From positions 992,001 to 1,056,000 of the forward strand of contig JBMNES010000001.1 in assembly GCA_050948905.1 (NCBI GenBank): a DNA stretch of 64,000 bases, read 5' to 3'. Origin of the DNA: DTKD01 sp050948905 (GTDB lineage Bacteria > Armatimonadota > UBA5829). Of this stretch, positions 18,110-27,435 are shown in pieces (position 1 is the first letter of the stretch; each line of letters opens with the position of its first letter). The notes under the pieces were generated by a model, which saw nothing but the letters and a program-made list of their open reading frames with translations, did no database searches and was not told the origin of the DNA. A program made the translations under genes and the position numbers.

Positions 18110-20104
18110 ATGAGCGATAAAATTGCTTGGGGAATTATAGGATCAGGCAACATTGCAAAGACGTTTGCCAGAGGATTGGCGGCGTCGGCGACTGGTGAAT
18201 TATTGGCCATTGGCAGTAGAACTCAGGAGGCTGCTGATAAGTTCGGTGATGAGTTCAATGTGGCTCGCCGTTATCCCAGCTACCAGGCGCTGCTTGACGA
18301 TCCGAACGTGCAGGCGGTGTATATCAGCACCCCTCACCCAATGCACGCCGAATGGGCGATAAAGGCGGCTGAGGCGGGAAAACATATCCTATGCGAGAAG
18401 CCGATCACCATCAACTACCCCGACGCGATGGCGGTAATCGAGGCGGCGCGGAGAAACGACGTCTTTTTGATGGAGGCGTTTATGTATCGCTGCCATCCGC
18501 AGATAGCCAAGCTCGTCGAGCTTATCAAAGAGAAAGCCATCGGCGAGGTGAGGTTGATCAAGGCTTCTTTTAGCTACAATGCAGGCTTTGACCCGGAATG
18601 GCGCGTCTATAACAACGCCCTTGGCGGCGGCGGGATTCTCGACGTCGGTTGTTATACCACGTCGGTGTCGAGGCTTATCGCAGGGGCTGCACTCGGCAAG
18701 GATTTCGTGGAGCCGATCGAAGTTATGGGAATGGGCAAACTCGGTGTAACCGGGGTAGATGAATATGCCACGGCTATGCTGAGATTCCCCGGGGATATCA
18801 TCGCGCAGGTAGCCACAGGGGTTGCTGTGAATCAGGAAAACACCCTGCAGGTCTTCGGCACCAGGGGAAATATATTCCTGCCGGTTTTCTGGAACCCGGA
18901 TAAGCAGGGCGACAAACCCGCTATGACCCTCACCATCGACGGCGAGGCCCCTAAAGATGTCACCGTGGAGACGGAGCGCGGGGTCTATGCTTATGAGGCG
19001 GATGTGGTGGCTGCAAATATCGCCAATCGTCAGGCCAGACCGCCTGCAGTGACCTGGGACGACACACTCGGCAATATGCGCACGCTGGACACCTGGCGAC
19101 TCAAGATCGGTTTGACCTATGACATCGAGCAGCCTACTGCGGACTACCCGACAATCGACCACAGGCCGCTGGCTCGCGGCGCCAATGCGAAGATGCCGTA
19201 TGGCCGAATCGAGGGTCTGGATAAGCCCGTGGCGCGATTGATCCAGGGCGCGACGCTGGCCGGGGCGCAGTTCCAGCTTCCGCACGCATCGATTATGTTC
19301 GATGAATACTTCAGAAACGGCGGCAACTGCTTCGACACCGCATATATCTACGGCAATTCGGATTATATCCTGGGCAAGTGGATATCAAATCGCGGCATTC
19401 GAGACGACGTGGTAATACTCGCGAAGGGCGCGCATACCCCGAACTGCGACCCCGAATCGATTCGAGCCCAGTTGAACGAAACTTTGGAGCGGATGAACAC
19501 GGATTATGTGGATATTTATCTGCTGCATCGCGACAATCCGGAGATTCCGGTCGGCGAGTTTGTGGATGTATTGAACGAGCAGCTCGATATGGGTAAATTG
19601 CGCGCGTTTGGCGGGTCGAACTGGACATTGGAGCGAATCGACGAAGCCAACGCCTACGCGAAATCCAAAGGCAAGCGCGGGTTCACCGCTGTCAGCAACA
19701 ACTTCAGCCTGGCTCGAATGGTCGCCCCGCCGTGGGATGGGTGTCTGGCCTCCAGCGACCCTGAATCACGTGCGTGGTTTGCCAAAAATCAGATGCCGTT
19801 GCTGTCGTGGTCGAGTTTGGCCAAGGGGTTCTTCTCCAGCGGCGACAGAAACGATCTCTCCGACACGATGATGGTAGATTGCTGGTATTGCGAGGACAAT
19901 TTCCAGAGGCTGGAGCGTGCGCAGAAGTTGGCGAAGGAGAAGGGCGTGTTGCCGGTGCAGATCGCACTTGCCTATCTGCTGAACCTGCCGTTCCCGGTAT
20001 TTCCGCTGATCGGCCCGGAGAAGCTCGCCGAGTTAATGATCTCGCTGGCTGCGCTTGACATTGAGTTGACGGAAGATGAAGTGAAATGGCTTAACCTGGA
20101 GTGA
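18110..20104 (+). CDS. Fused Gfo/Idh/MocA oxidoreductase and aldo-keto reductase
   Basis: One 664-residue frame joins two enzymes. Residues 1-345 are a Gfo/Idh/MocA dehydrogenase, with Rossmann motif IIGSGNIAKTF, the EKP motif at 96-98 and GGGGILDVGCY. After a short linker, residues from about 363 are an aldo-keto reductase, with FDTAYIYG near 408 (Asp and catalytic Tyr), LAKGAH near 435 (Lys) and LLHRD near 471 (His), so the catalytic tetrad is complete. Both halves use NAD(P)H and may act in sequence on one sugar. The join is seamless in the sequence, with no frameshift sign. SD GGGAGGA precedes ATG 18110. Confidence 0.92.
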   Translation: MSDKIAWGIIGSGNIAKTFARGLAASATGELLAIGSRTQEAADKFGDEFNVARRYPSYQALLDDPNVQAVYISTPHPMHAEWAIKAAEAGKHILCEKPITINYPDAMAVIEAARRNDVFLMEAFMYRCHPQIAKLVELIKEKAIGEVRLIKASFSYNAGFDPEWRVYNNALGGGGILDVGCYTTSVSRLIAGAALGKDFVEPIEVMGMGKLGVTGVDEYATAMLRFPGDIIAQVATGVAVNQENTLQVFGTRGNIFLPVFWNPDKQGDKPAMTLTIDGEAPKDVTVETERGVYAYEADVVAANIANRQARPPAVTWDDTLGNMRTLDTWRLKIGLTYDIEQPTADYPTIDHRPLARGANAKMPYGRIEGLDKPVARLIQGATLAGAQFQLPHASIMFDEYFRNGGNCFDTAYIYGNSDYILGKWISNRGIRDDVVILAKGAHTPNCDPESIRAQLNETLERMNTDYVDIYLLHRDNPEIPVGEFVDVLNEQLDMGKLRAFGGSNWTLERIDEANAYAKSKGKRGFTAVSNNFSLARMVAPPWDGCLASSDPESRAWFAKNQMPLLSWSSLAKGFFSSGDRNDLSDTMMVDCWYCEDNFQRLERAQKLAKEKGVLPVQIALAYLLNLPFPVFPLIGPEKLAELMISLAALDIELTEDEVKWLNLE

Positions 20105-20385
20105 TTACCAGATATGTAGAGTTGACAGGCGGCGGTTTACGAATCACCGTTTCCTGAGTGGAAATGGCCGGGACAGAGGCCCGGCCACTACATTTTTTGT
20201 CATTTCGAACGCAGTGAGAAATCTGCTTTTTCTGTTGTCGGTGTTCGGTTTACGGTTGTCCGTGATGGTAATTAGATAGGTGGCAATCTCCGAATTGCCA
20301 CCTCAAGACCAGAATTGCGGCGATCTCCGAATCGCCGCCCCATCACCAAAATTGGCCGGGGCAGAGGCCCGGCCACTACATCATC
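20105..20385. repeat. Intergenic repeat cluster
   Basis: No gene is supported. In order it holds: a TGGCCGGG/CCCGGCCA hairpin at 20165-20187 followed by a T run (a plausible terminator for the upstream gene), the CATTTCGAACGCAGTGAGAA type element at 20199-20231, a CTCCGA-loop hairpin with stem AGGTGGCAAT at 20278-20303, another with stem GCGGCGAT at 20317-20338, and a second GGCCGGG hairpin at 20353-20375. Confidence 0.8.
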
Positions 20386-23300
20386 CTACCCCTTCACCAC
20401 CACCGGAGCGGAGCACGTATCCCCTATTTGCAGGTCGTATATCGTGAATGAGTCACCCGCAGAGAATATTCCCGGGTCTTTCACTCTCACGGCACGCTGG
20501 TTTGCCTCCACGTCGATGATCTTCGTAGTCTGCCCGGTCCTGTCGTTGCGTATCAGTTTTCCTTTGAAGTAGTGGCTCTGCTTCCTGCTCACCACGATTG
20601 AGCGTGGCAACGGAACGACGTTGGCGATTGCATCCGGCGAGGCTGCCGGATCATCTCCGATTCGACCTCTACCGACAATCATATCCCCATCCAGCGTGAC
20701 CACAACGCCATCGACTGATTTCACCAGATAAGGCGATCCAAGCGAATATCTGCTGTTGGAGAAATACGCGATTCCCTCTTCTTTGAACTGATTTGCGGCA
20801 AATGGGGAGTGGAGCGTGACTGTCGAGTTATCGTAATCTATATCTTTAATAATATCCCGCACCTGCGGCTTCTCAGATGTCAGCTTATAAGTTGTCCCCA
20901 GCGCAAGCACCGTGCCTCCGACCAACCGGCTGTGAGTCACTTTGCCTTTAGACACCCGAAGAAACCCGAATTGCCCGTCGAACTCGATTAGCTCGCCGTC
21001 TGATGTGCGCAAAACGCATCGCTGCGGGGAAATTGAGCTAATAACATAGTCGATTCCGCTGGTTGTCCTAACCTCCACGACGACAGCATCACCCGTTTCA
21101 CAAGTCATTCGAGAAGCGGACAGCACCTCACTATCAGACTGGCAAGGCTCGACAATCGACACGAAAGCGCTGGTCAGGTCCTCGCCTTTGCGCCTTAAAA
21201 TAGAGAAGTCCGTGTTCGGCAGGCGCGTCAAAATCGCCGGGCCGGTAGCGGTGATAAGCTCAGAGCCCTGCTCTGGCAGCAGCGTTAGCTTCACCGACTG
21301 CGGGTTGTCTTTCGCAAATTTCCACGTGGCGGTGCAACTGCTTTCCGTAGCAGCGCCTCTACGCACGTTGTAGAGGAACCCATAACCATTACCCGGCGGA
21401 GGATTCCAATAGTCACCTTTATCGGCGCAGTCGATCAAGTACCCGGACGGGCCGACTTTTCTGCCCCAGTCCAGATCAGGCCCCGCGAGGCTGCCGGTTT
21501 CCTGCACCTCTCCGAGATTGACACCCTGCACCGAGTCGAGTTCGCCCAAAAAGTGCCACATCAGGTCGTGCTGCGTGCCGCCCGCCACGCGGAATATATC
21601 GAGCAGATACGAACTTGTGTCCGTGTCGATTAAAGCCATTGTCCGGCGGTAGGTTTTAACACCCTCTGATGCGTAAGAAGCCTCCGAGGATGCCTCCATC
21701 GCACGCACAGGCGCGGTATCCGTGCAGAAATAAAGACTCCCGCCGCCTCCATCGGACGTCATCTGGTTCTTTTCATTCACCACGACCAGGTTATGGCTGG
21801 CGGTAACTCTCGCCCACCCGACCTGCACGTGCGCGCTGCCGAGGCTGTAGCCGATATCGTAAGTCAATTCACGACCCAGGCCGAAGAAGTTGATGTTTAG
21901 ATCGTCGAAATGACCGTGGTTTAAGCACGGCCCGTAGCGCAACAGCGCCGCCCGGCCGCCTAGCCCTTCTCCAGACCTGAAAATTGTCGCGCCGCGCCCT
22001 CCAAGCAGAGTCTGCGGCTTTATATTAAGAGTCTTCTGAGATTTCGCAACCGGTTCCGCATTAAAACTTAGCCATCGCCTGAACCCTGCCAGCGACTTCT
22101 CAGACCTTCGCTGTTCTATGTCACCGTAGGCCAGCGTCTGGCGCAAAGCAGACCAATGGTCACGCGCCGCATCGTTTTCGGCTCTGGCAACAAGATACTC
22201 CGTGCGCAGATACGCCGCGGATGAGAACGGATCATAAACGGTGAGCGGGGTCGTATCCGGCCCCCAGTCCCCGAATCTCGGAAAGTGACCGAAACACTCG
22301 ACATCAGTCATAGACCGGGCGAGAGTTTTCTGGAACTTGGGGTGAGTATAAATATTGATCCCGTTTGGGTAGTCCGTCGTGCGCATATGATAAAGCATCT
22401 CTGCCATATCAGTATACAACCCAACCCCGTGGTCGCTGTAGCCGACGGAGGTTTCGTAGTATTGCCCGTCGCGGTCGAGGCAGTTGTCAAGGAAGCTGTA
22501 TATACCATAAGGCCCCGAGACGGCGTAGTCGATCCACTCTTTGTTATCGAGCATAATCCCCGCCGCCATAGTCCCTCTTATATAATCCGCCTGGCCGTTT
22601 GTTAATCCGCAGTAGCCGCTGACCGCCATGTCGTAGCAGTATTTGCCGCCATCAGCGATAACGGAAGTTTCGACATGCTCCCGTACGCTGCTCTTGGCAT
22701 AAGCAGAAGGCTCGGCGAAATCCGGGCTATCGTAGAGCAGATCCAGCGCCTCGGCCAGCTTCACAAGCAGCCGCGCCACCTGGTACTGCGGCTGTTCCAG
22801 CCTGCCGGAGTTATTTTGGGATGGGTAATCGATGGAGCCTGTGGTCGAAGTCGGGTACAACAACGCCAGTTTATCGAACAGCACCGCTGCTGTATGGGAG
22901 TATTTTCGATCTTTTGTTACTGCGTACGCGTATGCCAGATTAGGCAGGGCGTTGAGAATTACTTCACGAATAACGTAGGAGTTGTATACACCTACAAAAT
23001 AGTAAGTCTTGCCGGATTTTTCGTCGTGATAGCCCTGGCCGGAGTCTGGATACTTCTCATTTGGAAAGACGTTTTTACACTTGTGGCACGTCACCACGCC
23101 GGGTTTATCCAGCGAAACGACGCCGCTACCCCAAAAAGACCAGCTCGTTCCGCACTCCGGACATCCTGAGAAGCCGTAGGCGAACACCGAACCGACCTCC
23201 GGGATCAGTGCTTTGAGCTGCTCATCAGACATCGCTGTCCACTTCTGAGCAGCCGAAATTGACGCATCACGATGCTGAGCAGCCCACCCAGCCCGCTGGA

Positions 23301-23400
23301 TATTCTCCATCGCTCGCGTCATATCGACCTGGTTTTGATACAGCTTAGGGTGTCCGCCCGGCGCAAGCATTGAAATTATCAACAGTAAATCCATCATCAT
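20386..23400 (-). CDS. Large heparinase II/III-like protein with an N-terminal zinc ribbon
   Basis: A 1004-residue protein, likely a polysaccharide lyase or related glycan enzyme. Two CxxC pairs (C80/C83 and C105/C108) form a rubredoxin-like zinc ribbon. A long alpha-helical toroid region follows. The heparinase II/III domain starts near residue 470 (GGRGATIFRSGEG, NHGHFDDLNINFFG with the conserved His-Asp pair). The C-terminal third is beta-rich. The start has a short hydrophobic stretch (MMMDLLLIISMLAPGG), a weak signal peptide at best. There is no SD; a near-consensus promoter ends 7 bases before the ATG, so the mRNA is probably leaderless. Confidence 0.85.
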   Translation of the reverse strand: MMMDLLLIISMLAPGGHPKLYQNQVDMTRAMENIQRAGWAAQHRDASISAAQKWTAMSDEQLKALIPEVGSVFAYGFSGCPECGTSWSFWGSGVVSLDKPGVVTCHKCKNVFPNEKYPDSGQGYHDEKSGKTYYFVGVYNSYVIREVILNALPNLAYAYAVTKDRKYSHTAAVLFDKLALLYPTSTTGSIDYPSQNNSGRLEQPQYQVARLLVKLAEALDLLYDSPDFAEPSAYAKSSVREHVETSVIADGGKYCYDMAVSGYCGLTNGQADYIRGTMAAGIMLDNKEWIDYAVSGPYGIYSFLDNCLDRDGQYYETSVGYSDHGVGLYTDMAEMLYHMRTTDYPNGINIYTHPKFQKTLARSMTDVECFGHFPRFGDWGPDTTPLTVYDPFSSAAYLRTEYLVARAENDAARDHWSALRQTLAYGDIEQRRSEKSLAGFRRWLSFNAEPVAKSQKTLNIKPQTLLGGRGATIFRSGEGLGGRAALLRYGPCLNHGHFDDLNINFFGLGRELTYDIGYSLGSAHVQVGWARVTASHNLVVVNEKNQMTSDGGGGSLYFCTDTAPVRAMEASSEASYASEGVKTYRRTMALIDTDTSSYLLDIFRVAGGTQHDLMWHFLGELDSVQGVNLGEVQETGSLAGPDLDWGRKVGPSGYLIDCADKGDYWNPPPGNGYGFLYNVRRGAATESSCTATWKFAKDNPQSVKLTLLPEQGSELITATGPAILTRLPNTDFSILRRKGEDLTSAFVSIVEPCQSDSEVLSASRMTCETGDAVVVEVRTTSGIDYVISSISPQRCVLRTSDGELIEFDGQFGFLRVSKGKVTHSRLVGGTVLALGTTYKLTSEKPQVRDIIKDIDYDNSTVTLHSPFAANQFKEEGIAYFSNSRYSLGSPYLVKSVDGVVVTLDGDMIVGRGRIGDDPAASPDAIANVVPLPRSIVVSRKQSHYFKGKLIRNDRTGQTTKIIDVEANQRAVRVKDPGIFSAGDSFTIYDLQIGDTCSAPVVVKG

Positions 23401-23407
23401 AATGCCG

Positions 23408-23436
23408 ATGATAGATTAACTGCCATAACGTGTCAA
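23408..23436 (-). promoter_or_regulatory. Near-consensus promoter giving a leaderless mRNA
   Basis: On the minus strand TTGACA (23436-23431), a 17-base spacer and TATCAT (23413-23408). The ATG begins 7 bases after the -10, so the transcript should start at or one base before the start codon. Confidence 0.7.
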
Positions 23437-23447
23437 TACTGTCCAGC

Positions 23448-23954
23448 TTACGCTGCCTTATTCAAACCCACCTCGTCCGGGACAGAGTTTTCTACGATAA
23501 TATTCTCACCTAAAGTCAGCACATGATCGATCGAAATCTCGTACTCGTCCCCGGCCTTTTTCCAAAGCCCTCCGAGCACCTCTTTATCGACCCCGAATAT
23601 TATCGAAGTAATCTGGCCGCTCTGAGAATCAAACGAATAGTCCCTCACATCACCCAGCCGCCTGCCATCCTCCGTCAGCACACTGCGACCGGCAAGGCTA
23701 TCCGTCAATCCGCCGAAACCAAGATCCCGGCGATTGATAAAGCTCTGAGATGTTGGAACCATCACGGCGTCCTGTTCGAGGGTCTTGATATTGCTAAGAG
23801 GTAATATACTGGGCTGAGAGAGCAGGCCGCTGCTAACCTCAAGAGCGACAAGATGCCTCTTGTCCAGGTCGATTATGACGCCCTTAATAGTCCCCAGCGT
23901 ATCTCCCCGCTCGGCTTCAATCACGCGCAAACCTCGTATTTCCTGTGCTTTCAT
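23448..23954 (-). CDS. PRC-barrel domain protein
   Basis: A 168-residue protein with two PRC-barrel repeats. The first (residues 1-70) begins MKAQEIRGLRVIEAERGDTLG and the second (about 88-160) contains LAGRSVLTEDGRRLGDVRDY. PRC-barrels are small beta-barrels found in RNA-processing, photosynthetic and sporulation-type proteins; the role here is unknown. An earlier GTG or ATG is in frame, but ATG 23954 has GGGAGGTGG placed correctly. It lies between two heparinase-like genes but has its own terminator upstream, so co-regulation is not implied. Confidence 0.85.
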   Translation of the reverse strand: MKAQEIRGLRVIEAERGDTLGTIKGVIIDLDKRHLVALEVSSGLLSQPSILPLSNIKTLEQDAVMVPTSQSFINRRDLGFGGLTDSLAGRSVLTEDGRRLGDVRDYSFDSQSGQITSIIFGVDKEVLGGLWKKAGDEYEISIDHVLTLGENIIVENSVPDEVGLNKAA

Positions 23955-23999
23955 TTTGCCACCTCCCATAAAAGATTACCCAGAGACGCAAAATTGAAT

Positions 24000-24030
24000 G
24001 TGCCTCGGGATATATTTCCCCCCGAGGCAC
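24000..24030 (-). terminator. Terminator of the Tat-exported heparinase gene
   Basis: GTGCCTCGGG and CCCGAGGCAC pair perfectly over 10 bases around an 11-base loop, 27 bases after the stop at 24058. On the minus strand an ATTCAATTTT tract follows. Confidence 0.65.
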
Positions 24031-24057
24031 ACCGCACAAGTCAAATTGACACCCAGC

Positions 24058-26229
24058 CTAATCCCATTTGAAGGTTTTAGTGATATTACCTTTGGTTTTC
24101 ACCACGACACTATCCCCGTCCAGCTTCACAGATTCGACCGTGCCTGCGACTCTCGAAGGCTCCAGAACCGTCGCAATACGCAGGGATTTGCCAAGGCATC
24201 GCAAGACCACACAGCCGAGATAGTCCGGTATCGGGTTTCCGATGGATTTGCACGCTGTTACCTCGACCGGTGCGCTGGTCGCGGAAGTCAGATGCAGCCG
24301 CAGCCCGCGCGCCACGTTCCATTCGGCTTTAAACTGATCAGAAGCAGCGCCGGTAAGGCGATCCATGAGCATAGAAAAATGTCCATCCTCCCGCAACGCC
24401 GGCATTCCCAGAGTCTCCCTCGACCCAGGTTGCATATCCACCCCCGTCACCTGCACATCCCCAAAGGCGTGATAAGCCCAGCCGAGTCTGTGGTCTTCAT
24501 TAGACGAATACTCATCAAGCAGCACAACATAAGGCGGCGCAAAGAACACCGTTCTGCGATAATCGACCCCTTCCACGCTCATCTCGCCGCGCGCGCACTG
24601 GTCTTTTTGATCCCCCCTCCACTCCAACTTCGCCTTGCCGGGTATGTTTTTCTCATCGGCAAACAGGGTGTTATGCGCGATTGTAGTTCGATAATAATGA
24701 TGAACAATCGGCAGCACTGAGTAGCCTGTGGTTCCCAGGTCCGGAGAAATCGGCTGGCCGAATGCGCTGAGGTTTATCTGAAGCCGATCGGGGTGGTCGT
24801 GGCCCACGCTGTAGTTACCTGCGCGGAAAAGCACCTGCATGGAGTTCGATCTGAACACACCAATTTTGCCGGCAGGAAGCAGCGTGCTGCTGGCTGGGAC
24901 GCCGCCTGGCTTGGGCAGTTCGTCCGGGCCGAATGCCAGCGCGGCCATGTCGCCTCTGGTCGCCCCGGTTCGAGCGTAAATCTCTGCCAGCACTGGGCCA
25001 AAACGCTCGGGATTGATCTGGCCTGCGGCATATTCATATAAATGTCTGTATGCGGCAAGATTCATCACTCGAGGCGCGCCAAGGTCTCCAATCAGAGGCA
25101 TTCTCAGCTTCTCATCGACCAACTGCACCGGAGCCGCGAACATCTCTTCAAAGCGTCCCCAAAGCGCGGTGTCTGAAATAATCGGCGCATTGAGCTTTCT
25201 GGCCTGTTCGCGCAGGGTCACAAGCGGACACATGGAGTAGAAATGATAAAACATCGTGCCTTCGTGCCATAATCCGTCTGTCTTACCTTCTGCGTCCTGA
25301 TACAGGCACTTGGTCAGCAGGTAGCGCACTCCTGATGATTCGCCCATCGCCGCTTCAGTCCAGTCGTCACGTTTCAAAACTCGTCCTGAGCATGCCAGCG
25401 CCCCTGCTACATAGCAGGACATATTGCCGCCTGGGTATTTTTCGATAAACGCCAGCATGTTATCCATCCATTTTTCGAATATGCCGGTGCGTATATTCTC
25501 GGCGTCCTGTGCGGTATATGCCGGGCTATGTTTGGTGAGGCCGTAGATGTTTGCGAGGATCATCAGCACTGCAGCGTCGTAAAGCGATTGCTTGTATAGC
25601 GCGACTATGCCCTCGCCTCTGGCGAACTCATCGTGCTTGAAATATTCGACAGCCTGGCGCATTCCGTCGGCCACCCAGTTCGCGTATTTCTCGTCTCCGG
25701 TGACGTTATATAACACGCCTATACTTCGCATCATCCTGTAGGTGCGCTCGTGGGTAAGCAGCGCCCAGGCTTTGCGCTGGGCATCGTCGTATTCATACGC
25801 CCCGGTTAATGGGTCGAGAAATTTGTCGGGAGATGAGGGGTCGTAGAGTAGGTGCTCCCCAGTGATCCGAGAATAGAAATCGTGTCGCCATCCGGCCTGC
25901 TCGACTGGAAGCTGAGGCGGCGACTGCATAACTATTTCTGCTTCAGCGGCTATGTGCTTAATAGCCTGCTTAGCCCAATCGAGTTTAGCAACTTTGCGTT
26001 TGATCTCGTTAACGGCCTCGTCGCCGAAGAAAATCGTCGGCCAGGCGTCTTCTATAACCATCCCTTTATCGTAAGGGGATAGGGTATACGGCCGATACGG
26101 ATTCGACCACGCCGTCTTTGCGCCAGAATCGGCAGCGACAGAGGTTCCAAAGGTGGGGATAGAAAGTGCAGCCATACTGAGTCCGGTCAAGGCTAAAAAC
26201 TCCCTTCGAGTGATCGCATCAAATCTCAT
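24058..26229 (-). CDS. Tat-exported heparinase II/III family protein
   Basis: A 723-residue secreted enzyme, likely a lyase acting on acidic polysaccharides. The N-terminus has a twin-arginine signal (TRREFLALTG, then a hydrophobic stretch ending near residue 34). An alpha/alpha toroid region spans about 60-400. The heparinase II/III beta domain starts near FRAGNYSVGHDHPDRLQIN, with conserved histidines, and includes HHYYRTTIAHNTL. Substrate cannot be told from sequence. SD GGAGATGA precedes ATG 26229, and a strong hairpin follows the stop. It is divergent from the amidohydrolase gene. Confidence 0.9.
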   Translation of the reverse strand: MRFDAITRREFLALTGLSMAALSIPTFGTSVAADSGAKTAWSNPYRPYTLSPYDKGMVIEDAWPTIFFGDEAVNEIKRKVAKLDWAKQAIKHIAAEAEIVMQSPPQLPVEQAGWRHDFYSRITGEHLLYDPSSPDKFLDPLTGAYEYDDAQRKAWALLTHERTYRMMRSIGVLYNVTGDEKYANWVADGMRQAVEYFKHDEFARGEGIVALYKQSLYDAAVLMILANIYGLTKHSPAYTAQDAENIRTGIFEKWMDNMLAFIEKYPGGNMSCYVAGALACSGRVLKRDDWTEAAMGESSGVRYLLTKCLYQDAEGKTDGLWHEGTMFYHFYSMCPLVTLREQARKLNAPIISDTALWGRFEEMFAAPVQLVDEKLRMPLIGDLGAPRVMNLAAYRHLYEYAAGQINPERFGPVLAEIYARTGATRGDMAALAFGPDELPKPGGVPASSTLLPAGKIGVFRSNSMQVLFRAGNYSVGHDHPDRLQINLSAFGQPISPDLGTTGYSVLPIVHHYYRTTIAHNTLFADEKNIPGKAKLEWRGDQKDQCARGEMSVEGVDYRRTVFFAPPYVVLLDEYSSNEDHRLGWAYHAFGDVQVTGVDMQPGSRETLGMPALREDGHFSMLMDRLTGAASDQFKAEWNVARGLRLHLTSATSAPVEVTACKSIGNPIPDYLGCVVLRCLGKSLRIATVLEPSRVAGTVESVKLDGDSVVVKTKGNITKTFKWD

Positions 26230-26257
26230 GACTCATCTCCGAAGAATTATTGTAGAG

Positions 26258-26266
26258 ATTCTATCA
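26258..26266 (-). promoter_or_regulatory. Extended -10 before the Tat-exported heparinase gene
   Basis: TGATAGAAT on the minus strand (TGn plus a 5/6 match to TATAAT). Start predicted near 26251, leaving a 21-base leader with the SD. No clear -35. Confidence 0.4.
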
Positions 26267-26316
26267 CGAAAGGGCCGTTATTAAAAACTGAATCCTTTTC
26301 AAGCCAACCCTGACGT

Positions 26317-26345
26317 TTGACAATGCCCTGCTGTAGTGCTAGATT
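26317..26345 (+). promoter_or_regulatory. Promoter of the amidohydrolase gene
   Basis: TTGACA at 26317-26322, a 17-base spacer and TAGATT at 26340-26345; start expected near 26352, 24 bases before the ATG. Confidence 0.6.
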
Positions 26346-26375
26346 GTGTGCAAGACTGCTTCTGGAGATGTTTCG

Positions 26376-27242
26376 ATGATCATAGATGCGCATAACCACC
26401 CCGACTGGCACGGACACAACCTCGGTCGCTTCCTGCAAAATATGGAAGCCAACAATATCGATGTCACCTGGCTTTTGTCCTGGGAGTGCCCGCCTGATGA
26501 GGCCGACCCCTCGTTCTATTCCGCGATGATGTCCTTCACAAAATACTCTCCGATTCCATTCAGTAACTGCGTCTCGTATGCTGAAAGGGCGCCGGGTAAG
26601 TTTGTGCTTGGCTATGCGCCGGACCCGCGCAGACCGGAGGCCATCGACCAACTCGCTGCCGCAATCGACATATATAACGTAAAAGTCTGCGGAGAATTGA
26701 AGCTGAGGATGATGTACGACAACCCAGACGCGCTGCGAATGTACAGGTTATGTGCGGAGAAGAAACTGCCGGTTATCGTGCATATCGACTACGAATTCAA
26801 CAGCGGTCGCAAATACCCACGTCCCAATTACTGGTATGGCGGCGGAATAGAGGTGTTCGAAAGGGCGATTCAGGCCTGCCCTGAGACCATATTTTTAGGC
26901 CATGCCCCGGGTTTTTGGGCGCATATCTCCGGCGACGACCAGTATGACAAAGCATCTTACCCCAAAGGGCCGGTGGTTCCGGGTGGCAAGGTTGTTCAGA
27001 TGCTGCGGGACTATCCCAACCTATATTGCGACCTGTCAGCCGGTTCCGGCAGAAACGCGCTGGATCGTGACCACGAGTTCGCGAAAGATTTTCTGCTGGA
27101 GTTCAAGGACAGGGTGCTGTATGCGCGGGATTATTTCGACAGCCTTCACCGGGAGCTTATCGACTCATTAGGCTTGCCTGAAGATGTGCTGGAGCTGATC
27201 TATTCCGGCAACGCAAAGCGCCTTGTGCCGCTGGATAAGTAG
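26376..27242 (+). CDS. Amidohydrolase-family TIM-barrel hydrolase
   Basis: A 288-residue metal-dependent hydrolase of the amidohydrolase_2 type. The metal motif IDAHNHPDWHG is at residues 3-13 (HxH). VIVHIDYEF (near 135), IFLGHAPGFW (near 170) and YCDLSAGSG followed by a late DYFD (near 252) give the other expected histidines and aspartate. Such enzymes cleave or decarboxylate cyclic or sugar-derived compounds. ATG 26376 follows GGAG at 8 bases; an earlier TTG-type start is not supported. Monocistronic by position. Confidence 0.87.
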   Translation: MIIDAHNHPDWHGHNLGRFLQNMEANNIDVTWLLSWECPPDEADPSFYSAMMSFTKYSPIPFSNCVSYAERAPGKFVLGYAPDPRRPEAIDQLAAAIDIYNVKVCGELKLRMMYDNPDALRMYRLCAEKKLPVIVHIDYEFNSGRKYPRPNYWYGGGIEVFERAIQACPETIFLGHAPGFWAHISGDDQYDKASYPKGPVVPGGKVVQMLRDYPNLYCDLSAGSGRNALDRDHEFAKDFLLEFKDRVLYARDYFDSLHRELIDSLGLPEDVLELIYSGNAKRLVPLDK

Positions 27243-27435
27243 GTCGAATTCGATGTCCGATGTCAGATGTTCGAGGTTCGAACTGGTAACATAGATAGGC
27301 GGTGATCTCCGAATCGCCGCCTTATGTCTAAAATGGCCGGGACAGACGCACGGCCACTACGCTGTTCTATGTGCGTTATTTTCTGGCTTTCGCTTCTTTC
27401 GCACTTTCGCGTTGCCTAAATAATGACATAAATAA
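27243..27435. repeat. Intergenic repeat cluster
   Basis: It holds a CTCCGA-loop hairpin at 27297-27322 (stem AGGCGGTGAT/ATCGCCGCCT, one G-T pair), a GGCCGGG-type hairpin at 27334-27356, and a TTTCGC-rich stretch at 27376-27415. No gene is seen. Confidence 0.75.
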
